DNA of 64,000 nucleotides from Terriglobus sp. TAA 43 (lineage in GTDB: Bacteria > Acidobacteriota > Terriglobia > Terriglobales > Acidobacteriaceae). The notes under the pieces were generated by a model. The model saw nothing but the letters and a program-made list of their open reading frames with translations, ran no database searches and had not been told where the DNA came from. Each line of letters opens with the position of its first letter. The stretch's first letter is position 1. Below, in pieces: positions 58,019 to 64,000 of the stretch. Where the stretch lies: positions 682,001 to 746,000 of the forward strand of contig NZ_JUGR01000001.1 in NCBI RefSeq assembly GCF_000800015.1, in the 5' to 3' direction. The position numbers were made by a program, and so were the translations under genes.

Positions 58019-58840
58019 ATGCTGTCGCTGACAAGACTCACGCTCATCTCCCTGCTCACGGTGTTCTCGTCGGTCACCACATCCGCGCAATCAAACGCAA
58101 TGCAGCCTGTACCGATGGCATCCGACGCAGATCCATCATTCGACGTCGCCGTCATCAAGCCAAGCGACACTTCCGTCCCCCGCGGCACAGGCATCCGAAA
58201 CAACGGACGCCACATCACCGCATTCAATTTTCCGCTCGGCGAACTCATAGCCTTTTCGTACGGCCTGCACCAGAAGCAAATCATCAACAACACGTCACCC
58301 ATCTTCGATATCCATTTCGATATCGACGGCGTGCCCGACATCGCAGGTCATCCAAACCTCGCGCAGTCGCGCCTGATGTTCCAGAAGCTGCTCATCTCTC
58401 GTTTCAAACTCGCATTCCACTACGAGTCCCGCGTACTTCCTGCCTACGCCATCCAGCTCGCCAACAACGGCCCAAAGCTCGCACGAACTACACGCAAACC
58501 CAGCGACAGCACAGGCTTCTCGTATAACTGCCAGATCACTCTGACAGTCCGCAATGCTTCGCTAACTGACGTAGCGAAAGGCATGCAGGAAGCATTCCTT
58601 GAGAAGCCCGTCGTCGATCAAACCGGCCTGCAGGATCGATACGACTTCGATCTCAACTGGCTACCCGACGAATCGCAGAGCTACTGTCCGGTAGACGCAA
58701 CACACTCTCATTCCGATCCCGACAAGCCAACTAGCATCTACACCGCAATGCAAGAACAGCTCGGACTCAAGCTCATCCCCACAAAGACTTCAATCGAAGT
58801 CATGGTCATCGACCATATCGAAACGCCATCCGAAAACTAA
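58019..58840 (+). CDS. TIGR03435-family secreted protein, copy 2
   Basis: 273 residues with a Sec signal peptide (about 1-23). After it come P-S-F-D-V-A-V-I-K-P-S, a Cys pair region and the closing V-I-D-H-I-E-T-P-S-E-N. GAGGAG just upstream supports ATG 58019. The family has no known function. It is adjacent to and convergent with an ADOP-type permease, a combination that is common in soil Acidobacteria. It is a clear paralogue of the protein at 23569-24414. Confidence 0.9.
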   Translation: MLSLTRLTLISLLTVFSSVTTSAQSNAMQPVPMASDADPSFDVAVIKPSDTSVPRGTGIRNNGRHITAFNFPLGELIAFSYGLHQKQIINNTSPIFDIHFDIDGVPDIAGHPNLAQSRLMFQKLLISRFKLAFHYESRVLPAYAIQLANNGPKLARTTRKPSDSTGFSYNCQITLTVRNASLTDVAKGMQEAFLEKPVVDQTGLQDRYDFDLNWLPDESQSYCPVDATHSHSDPDKPTSIYTAMQEQLGLKLIPTKTSIEVMVIDHIETPSEN

Positions 58841-58862
58841 GTGATCTGAGACTAAAAAAAGA

Positions 58863-58893
58863 ACGCGGCTCCCAGAAACATCAGGAGCCGCGT
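58863..58893. terminator. Bidirectional terminator between convergent genes
   Basis: ACGCGGCTCC (58863-58872) and GGAGCCGCGT (58884-58893) form a perfect 10-bp stem with an 11-base loop. An A-run precedes it and CTCATTTC follows. Confidence 0.8.
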
Positions 58894-58916
58894 CTCATTT
58901 CAAATCACCGACGAAT

Positions 58917-61463
58917 CTACTCCATCCGAAGCGCCGTCATCGGTTCCACGCTTGCAGCCTTCGCCGCAGGCACCGCACTCGCCACCAACGCGCTCACAAT
59001 CATCACGCCACACGCCGTCAACAGCGCCCACACGTTGATCCCCTTCACCTCATACAACTGCGACTGCAGAAAATGCCCCGCCAACAGCGCAAGCGGAATC
59101 CCCACAGCAACGCCAATCGCCGTCTGAATCGCCGCACCGCGCAGGATCAGCTGAACCACATTGCTGCGATCCGCACCCAGCGCCATCCGCACGCCAATCT
59201 CCGGAATCCTGCGCTCCACTCCGTACGCCGTCACGCCATACAGACCAATCGAAGCCAGTAACAGCGCCAGCGTGCCAAAGATCGTCGTCAACCGCACCAC
59301 AAGCTTCTGCTGCGTGAAGTAATTGCTCACCTGATCGTCATAGGTCGTCAATCGAGTGATCGCAATATCCGGATTGATCTGGTTCACAATCCTTCGAATC
59401 GTCGCCGTCGCAATCGAAGGATCGCCGTCATAGCGAGCAATCAGGTTCGACGCAAAGTGCTTGTACTGCTCGCCTTTCGTCGCTCGCTCAATCTCCGCCG
59501 CAGGAGCATTAATACCGCTGTAGTCTGACGTCTGGCTCATCGGCGTGAAGAACATCGCGCGAGTCTCTCGTGAAGGATTCCCGTACTTCGAATCATCCAC
59601 CACGCCCACAATCTGAAACTCGCCGGTCATTCTGCGGTCTTCACCAAACCGCTTGCCAATCGGATACGCGCCCTTCAGTATCTTCTTCACAAACTGCTGA
59701 TTCACCACGGCCACATGCGTACTCGTCGCAGAATCATGTTCTGAAAAAGTCCTGCCCAGCATCAGCTTCTGACCCACTGAGTCAAAAAAGTGCGGACTCA
59801 CTGACGAGTAACTCACATTCAACTTGTCATCTGGGTTGCCGCCTTCCACGGCCACATTCGTACCCCAATTGTTGAACGCCATCGGCCCGTAGGTCGCGTA
59901 CGAAACATCGTGCAAACCGGGAAGCCCAGCAAACGCCTGATCAATCTGCCGATACAACCCATCAAGTTGTTCGTACTTGTATCCCGCTGCCGCCAGATCG
60001 ATGAAGGCAATCACTCTGCCCTTGGTTTCAAAGCGGAAGTTCTGCGACTCCAGCTTGTTCAAACTCATGATCAGCAAACCGGCCGTGCTCAGCAACGCCA
60101 CAGACAACGCCGCCTGCAGCACCACCAGCGTCTTCTGCAAGCCACCGCTGTGTCCCGTTGTTCGATTCGCACCACGCAACGCCTCAGCAGGATTTGTACG
60201 TGATGCAATCAGCGCGGGCGCAATCCCAAACAACACCCCCGTCAACGTCGACAGCACCAGCGCAAATCCCAACACCGGCAAAGAAGGCGAGGCACTCACC
60301 GGAACAATCTCAGCACCGCGCATAGCCAGTGCCAGAATGCCCTTCACTCCTACGTAGGCAACAACCAGCCCCAACGCACCGCCCGTCACCGCCAGCAGAA
60401 CAGACTCCACCAGCATCTCGCGGATCAGCCGATTCCGGCTCGCTCCCAGCGCCGACCGCACACTCAACTCCTGCCTACGCGCCACACCGCGCACCAGCAT
60501 CAGGTTCGCCAGGTTCGCGCACGCAATCAGCAGAACAAAGCCCGCAATCATCTGCAGCATCGTCAGGCTCTTCTCGTAGTCGCTGCGCAGATCGTTGACG
60601 CCACCGCTTGCCGGTGCCAGCTCCGTGGTCTGCTTACGAATCTGTTCCACCGTGTCGCGCGACTGCGGATCGCGATTCGCCAACAACCACTGCACCAGCG
60701 TCCCACGCATCGCATTCTGAATCTGCGGCACCTTCGCCGGATCAGGAACACGAACCAGCAGATCCATCCAATGCGAAGCAGGCTGCTTCGAAAGCGACCG
60801 AACCGAAAACACCGGTTCCTGCGCTACCGGGATCCATACGCCCACCGGGTCAGCGGAATTGCGGTCACCATAGAATCCATCCGCAGTAATGCCCACCACG
60901 GTAATCGCGTGTCCCGTCAGAATCAGCGTCTGCCCAACGATGCTCGGGTCGCCATGAAACTTCGTCTGCCATACGGGATAGCTCAGCACTGCAACCGGTG
61001 CCGCGCCTTCGTGATCATCATCAGGATGAATCAAGCGTCCAGCAAACGGATGCACCCGCAACACATCGAAATAATTCCCGGAGACCATGCGGACTTCTAC
61101 CGGCTGCGTCGCCGTCTCATTCGCACGATGCGCCGATACCGTGGTCGATCCAGCCTGCACTGCCGCCATATCCTGCGCGCCCGGTACATGGTCACGGAAG
61201 GTGCGATACAGGTCGTAGGAGAAGATACGCCAGTCATCCTGCAGGCCGCCATCCACGCAGCACTCAATCTCCTTGCCCACCTTGTAAATCTGCTCCGGAT
61301 GCTCGACAGGCATGGAACGAAGAATGACCTGGTAGATCAGCGTGAAGATGGCCGTCGTAGCGCCAATGCCCAATGCCAGCGTAAGCAAGGCCGTCGCTGC
61401 AAACCCCGGCGAACGCCGCAATCTCCTGATTCCATACCGCACGTCATCCGCAAAAGCAGCCAT
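58917..61463 (-). CDS. ADOP-type ABC-transporter permease (MacB/FtsX-like)
   Basis: 848 residues. Helix 1 (A-T-A-L-L-T-L-A-L-G-I-G-A-T-T-A-I-F-T-L-I) is followed by a large periplasmic MacB-PCD domain (about 50-265). An FtsX three-helix block (about 290-430) and a second half of the same order (periplasmic region, then helices about 725-840) follow. The start R-Y-G-I-R-R-L-R-R-S-P-G-F and two R-R-Q-E-L-S-V-R-S-A-L-G-A / R-R-I-P-E-I-G-V-R-M-A-L-G-A signatures are typical of acidobacterial duplicated orphan permeases. No ATPase gene is present here, so it would need a partner from elsewhere. The role may be export or envelope remodelling. Confidence 0.9.
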   Translation of the reverse strand: MAAFADDVRYGIRRLRRSPGFAATALLTLALGIGATTAIFTLIYQVILRSMPVEHPEQIYKVGKEIECCVDGGLQDDWRIFSYDLYRTFRDHVPGAQDMAAVQAGSTTVSAHRANETATQPVEVRMVSGNYFDVLRVHPFAGRLIHPDDDHEGAAPVAVLSYPVWQTKFHGDPSIVGQTLILTGHAITVVGITADGFYGDRNSADPVGVWIPVAQEPVFSVRSLSKQPASHWMDLLVRVPDPAKVPQIQNAMRGTLVQWLLANRDPQSRDTVEQIRKQTTELAPASGGVNDLRSDYEKSLTMLQMIAGFVLLIACANLANLMLVRGVARRQELSVRSALGASRNRLIREMLVESVLLAVTGGALGLVVAYVGVKGILALAMRGAEIVPVSASPSLPVLGFALVLSTLTGVLFGIAPALIASRTNPAEALRGANRTTGHSGGLQKTLVVLQAALSVALLSTAGLLIMSLNKLESQNFRFETKGRVIAFIDLAAAGYKYEQLDGLYRQIDQAFAGLPGLHDVSYATYGPMAFNNWGTNVAVEGGNPDDKLNVSYSSVSPHFFDSVGQKLMLGRTFSEHDSATSTHVAVVNQQFVKKILKGAYPIGKRFGEDRRMTGEFQIVGVVDDSKYGNPSRETRAMFFTPMSQTSDYSGINAPAAEIERATKGEQYKHFASNLIARYDGDPSIATATIRRIVNQINPDIAITRLTTYDDQVSNYFTQQKLVVRLTTIFGTLALLLASIGLYGVTAYGVERRIPEIGVRMALGADRSNVVQLILRGAAIQTAIGVAVGIPLALLAGHFLQSQLYEVKGINVWALLTACGVMIVSALVASAVPAAKAASVEPMTALRME

Positions 61464-61644
61464 CCATCACTCTCCGTTCAAGTGTTAGCTACGCAAAAAC
61501 ACGTCAAAAGCGATGACGCCATTTCGCGCCACGTGTCCACTGAAATCACCACAGCAAAATTGAATTGGTTGGGTGCGCGTTTGTCCCCCAATCACATCCC
61601 AAACATTCAGCAAGGATTAAGGCCCAACTCAGCAATCTGGATGT

Positions 61645-62478
61645 GTGATTTCAAGAGCCCTCATTCCGTCTTCCCTCGTCCTGTTCACCGCGGCCTTAGG
61701 TGCGAACGCGCAGACTGGCCCGGCAATTCCGGATGCCCCCTCCTACTCCGCAGAGCAGTCGCAACAACAAGGACAAGCGCCCGAACATATCCCTCTCGAA
61801 GATCAGCCCCACCCTGAGGTCACCCTCCTCGGTCTTCCGAAAAGCATGGCCTCCGACGCGGTCCACATCTTCACTTCTCCTGCTTACATCCGCACCCGCG
61901 ACCTGACGTGGCTACTCCCACTCGTGGGCGCCTCCGGTGCAGCCTTCGCAACGGACACGCACACCATGCGCGATGTCGTCAGTCGCAATCCCTCGTTCAA
62001 TCAAACCACCGTCAACGTATCCGACGGCCTGCTCTACACCTCCATCGCCACGCCTGTTGGCATGTACGCATGGGGCAAGATCAAAGGCGACGAGCGCTCC
62101 CGTGAAACCGGCATCCTCGCCTCCCAGGCCTTGGCGGAAGCGTATGCCGTCGGCGAACTCGTGAAAGTCGTCACCTTCCGGGAACGTCCCAACATCGACA
62201 ACGCAAGAGGCGATTTCTTCTCGGCCCCATCCAAACTGGATTCGTCCTTCATTTCGGGCCATAGCGTCATCGCGTGGTCATCCGCCGCAGTCATCGCAGG
62301 CGAATACCACAATCCCTGGGCGCAGCTCGGCATCTACACAGCAGCAACCGGCGTGAGCCTCACCCGCGTCCTCGGTCAGCAACACTTCCCTTCCGACGTC
62401 CTGATCGGCTCCAGCGTGGGCTGGCTGATCGGCCACTACGTCTATCGAGCCCACCACCATGTTCCCCGCAGGAAATAG
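61645..62478 (+). CDS. PAP2-family phosphatase, exported
   Basis: 277 residues from GTG 61645 with a signal peptide (about 1-22, ending A-N-A-Q). All three phosphatase signatures are readable: K174-x6-R181-P182, S204-G205-H206 in F-I-S-G-H-S, and R241-x5-H247-x3-D251. A Gln/Glu-rich stretch follows the signal. Membrane helices are less obvious than in lipid phosphatases, so it may act on soluble or lipid pyrophosphates in the periplasm. It is divergent from the permease and convergent with atpE. Confidence 0.88.
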   Translation: MISRALIPSSLVLFTAALGANAQTGPAIPDAPSYSAEQSQQQGQAPEHIPLEDQPHPEVTLLGLPKSMASDAVHIFTSPAYIRTRDLTWLLPLVGASGAAFATDTHTMRDVVSRNPSFNQTTVNVSDGLLYTSIATPVGMYAWGKIKGDERSRETGILASQALAEAYAVGELVKVVTFRERPNIDNARGDFFSAPSKLDSSFISGHSVIAWSSAAVIAGEYHNPWAQLGIYTAATGVSLTRVLGQQHFPSDVLIGSSVGWLIGHYVYRAHHHVPRRK

Positions 62479-62496
62479 CGCGTCTTCGAAAACAGA

Positions 62497-62522
62497 AAAG
62501 CCCTCGCCGAAGCGAGGGCTTT
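62497..62522. terminator. Bidirectional terminator between PAP2 and atpE
   Basis: AAAGCCCTCGC (62497-62507) and GCGAGGGCTTT (62512-62522) form a perfect 11-bp stem with a CGAA tetraloop. It ends atpE on one strand and the PAP2 gene on the other. Confidence 0.88.
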
Positions 62523-62547
62523 CTAAACCGCGATCGCGGCAGGCTGC

Positions 62548-62853
62548 TTACGCAACCTTGAGGAAGATGATCACGAACGTGAACAGAGCCAGCGATTCGA
62601 TGAAGGCCAGGCCGAGGATGAGGAACGTGAAGATCGCCGGACGTGCGCCGGGGTTGCGAGCAACAGCCTCAGCAGCCGAAGCGGTCGCCTTGCCCTGTGC
62701 CAGGCCGCAAAGACCAGCAGCCAGAGCCATGCCGATACCGGCAGCGATGTAGAACAGTCCCTTAGCGGATGCATCAGCACCGGTCTGCGCGAACACCGGC
62801 GATGCGATCAGCAACGTAGCCAGCGTCATAAATACATACTTCATAACCTTCAT
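62548..62853 (-). CDS. atpE: ATP synthase subunit c
   Basis: 101 residues; the rotor ring subunit of the F1Fo ATPase. An N-terminal extension (1-22, ending V-F-A-Q) looks like a cleavable signal peptide. Mature helix 1 holds G-L-A-Q53-G, and helix 2 carries the ion-binding Glu86 in L-A-F-I-E-S-L-A-L-F. The polar loop A-V-A-R-N-P-G-A is normal. The Q53/E86/S87 set resembles sodium-type rings, but the usual Tyr five residues after Glu is Phe91. It follows atpB with three hairpins between. Confidence 0.95.
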   Translation of the reverse strand: MKVMKYVFMTLATLLIASPVFAQTGADASAKGLFYIAAGIGMALAAGLCGLAQGKATASAAEAVARNPGARPAIFTFLILGLAFIESLALFTFVIIFLKVA

Positions 62854-62984
62854 GGTCGTACTCCAATATCTCCAAAGTGCCGAATGAGTTGGTGGTTGAG
62901 GTTCACCGTGCTGACCCCCTCACGCTTATTCGGATGAAACCCATCGATAGCGGAGACTGCTCCATCGACGTCAAACTTAGTCTT

Positions 62985-63038
62985 CTACCATTCGGTAGCT
63001 CAGGGCTTTAGCCCTGAGTGGTCCGCATGAGCGGACCA
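62985..63038. repeat. Three tandem hairpins between atpB and atpE
   Basis: CTACC-ATTC-GGTAG (62985-62998), CTCAGGGC-TTTA-GCCCTGAG (62999-63018; its first base follows the previous stem) and TGGTCCGC-ATGA-GCGGACCA (63019-63038) form three contiguous stems with 4-base loops. They start about 130 bases before the atpE start codon on the minus strand. No T-run follows, so they are not simple terminators. The rest of the 62854-63046 gap contains no gene. Confidence 0.7.
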
Positions 63039-63046
63039 GCTCAATC

Positions 63047-63778
63047 CTAGTGCTCGTGGCTGACAGCCAGGCTCAGATAAATCGTCGACAGCAGCATGAA
63101 CACATACGCCTGAATGATCGACACGCCAAGGTGAAGTCCCAGGAACACAAGCGGCACACCGATCGGCACCAGCGAGAAGAACGCCAGCGTCACCAGGTCA
63201 CCCGCAAACATGTTCGCGTAAAGACGAACCGTCAGCGACAGAACACGTGCGCAGTGCGAAACGATTTCGATGATGAACATCAGCGGAGCCAGCCACCACA
63301 CCGGTCCAAGGAACTGCTTGATGTAGCCAGCGCCGTTCGAGCGGATGCCATGGTAGTGGTAGTAGATGAACGTCACCAGCGCAATGCCAAGTGGCACCAC
63401 CGGGTTCGACGTCGGCGACATCAGCCCCGGAATCAGTCCCAGCAGGTTCATCACCAGGATGAACAGCAGCAGCACCGACAGGTAGCCCACAAACTTTTCG
63501 TAGCCGTGGCCCACAATGCTCTCAGCCTGTCCGGAGACAAACTCGTGCACCATCTCAGCCGAGTGAGCAATGCCATTCGGCTTGTCCACGCTCAGGCTGG
63601 CCCGCACCGCCACAAAGTATGCAATCAGCAGCAGTCCAACGATGATCTCCATCGCAACTGCGTTTGAAATCGGGGCCTCGGGGAAGACCACCTTCACGTG
63701 CAAAGCACGCAGCAGCGCATCCACCGGACCGGCGAAATGCGCATTCAAAAATCGAGTGAAAACGAGCTGTTCCGGCAT
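63047..63778 (-). CDS. atpB: ATP synthase subunit a
   Basis: 243 residues, the membrane stator that forms the ion half-channels. Essential Arg185 is in L-T-V-R-L-Y-A-N-M-F-A-G. Helices before it include L-F-I-L-V-M-N-L-L-G-L-I-P-G. An upstream loop carries K-P-N-G-I. The C-terminal A-Y-V-F-M-L-L-S-T-I-Y-L-S-L-A is complete. The gene precedes atpE in the same direction, with the AtpI-like gene further upstream. Confidence 0.95.
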   Translation of the reverse strand: MPEQLVFTRFLNAHFAGPVDALLRALHVKVVFPEAPISNAVAMEIIVGLLLIAYFVAVRASLSVDKPNGIAHSAEMVHEFVSGQAESIVGHGYEKFVGYLSVLLLFILVMNLLGLIPGLMSPTSNPVVPLGIALVTFIYYHYHGIRSNGAGYIKQFLGPVWWLAPLMFIIEIVSHCARVLSLTVRLYANMFAGDLVTLAFFSLVPIGVPLVFLGLHLGVSIIQAYVFMLLSTIYLSLAVSHEH

Positions 63779-63825
63779 GATTCTTTCTTGTCGGCCTGAG
63801 CCTTTGAAAACTTTGTCTGATGCTC

Positions 63826-64000
63826 CTAAATCGTGCCGCTACGCAACAGCCGCAAGCCTTCGATCGTCAGTGCAATTACACCCATCGCAAGACCCGCCGC
63901 AAGTGCCAGCGCGGAGCCATTCAGATACTTAAGGCTAACATACAGAACGCCCACGACGACGAATAAACGGAGAAAGAACCCCACCAGCGCGAACCCAATC
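63826..64000 (-). CDS. AtpI-like protein, N-terminus cut by window edge
   Basis: The reverse frame is open from the right window edge to the TAG at 63828-63826. The visible 57 residues are two hydrophobic helices: V-G-F-F-L-R-L-F-V-V-V-G-V-L-Y-V and G-S-A-L-A-L-A-A-G-L-A-M-G-V-I-A-L-T-I. The position directly upstream of atpB suggests an AtpI/Atp-subunit-I-type assembly protein. The identity rests on location and hydrophobicity only. Confidence 0.65.
   Translation of the reverse strand, partial: IGFALVGFFLRLFVVVGVLYVSLKYLNGSALALAAGLAMGVIALTIEGLRLLRSGTI

Noticed and set aside
1-64000. tRNA or rRNA genes
   Set aside because: No T-loop GTTCRANNC with matching acceptor arms and no rRNA signature was found by eye; a tRNA scan would settle it.

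Overview
The window looks like a chromosomal segment of an acidobacterium of the Terriglobus/Granulicella/Edaphobacter type (Acidobacteriaceae). The evidence is two TIGR03435-family proteins ending in the typical V-I-D-H-I-E-x-P-S-E-N tail, a MacB/FtsX-type orphan permease of the kind multiplied in Acidobacteria, a bactofilin, moderately high GC, and dispersed GTCATYCTGA-type repeats. This placement is by inference from gene content, not from a marker gene. No rRNA, tRNA, CRISPR array, prophage or intact insertion sequence was seen.

Layout. 1-6.7 kb: housekeeping and periplasmic genes (SprT-like peptidase, Lgt-like protein, hpt, a secreted Ntn-hydrolase acylase). 6.7-9.2 kb: a gene-poor accessory stretch with six tiny GC hairpins, dispersed repeats, an unknown lipoprotein and a DUF7674-like gene. 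9.2-15.5 kb (minus strand): a DsbD/ScsB-like reductase, then DinB/CoA-binding, GNAT, prfB and lnt. prfB carries an intact programmed +1 frameshift. 15.5-25.6 kb: an unlisted 53-residue membrane protein, an APC permease with a UspA-like tail, bactofilin, a menC/GNAT/mazG run, and a Tat-exported MsrB. 25.6-36.4 kb: ffh, small enzymes, a peroxiredoxin-like protein lacking its peroxidatic Cys, pgi with a divergent IclR regulator, and a two-gene envelope glycosylation pair. 36.4-41 kb: thiG, an Rrf2/AhpD-like pair with a clear operator, a candidate 6S-like RNA, and a prepilin peptidase.

42.2-57.9 kb holds respiratory complex I (nuoA,C,D // E,F,G,H,J,K,L,M,N). It has no nuoB or nuoI in their usual places. 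A terminator and four unrelated genes separate nuoD from nuoE. Upstream of nuoA, a membrane-protein gene sits against the truncated C-terminal half of an XRE-type regulator. 57.9-62.5 kb: TIGR03435 protein, ADOP-type permease and a PAP2 phosphatase. 62.5-64 kb (minus strand): the start of an atp operon (atpI-like partial, atpB, atpE) with three tandem hairpins between atpB and atpE.

Complex I and the F1Fo c and a subunits in one window give a respiratory picture: NADH oxidation builds the ion gradient used by the ATP synthase. Lgt-like, Lnt, DsbD and MsrB point to lipoprotein maturation and envelope redox repair. I saw no clearly new multi-gene defence or biosynthetic system. The best leads are the structured RNA at 38.4 kb, the altered peroxiredoxin-like protein, the split complex I cluster, the hairpin array at 6.9-7.3 kb, and the menC/GNAT pair.
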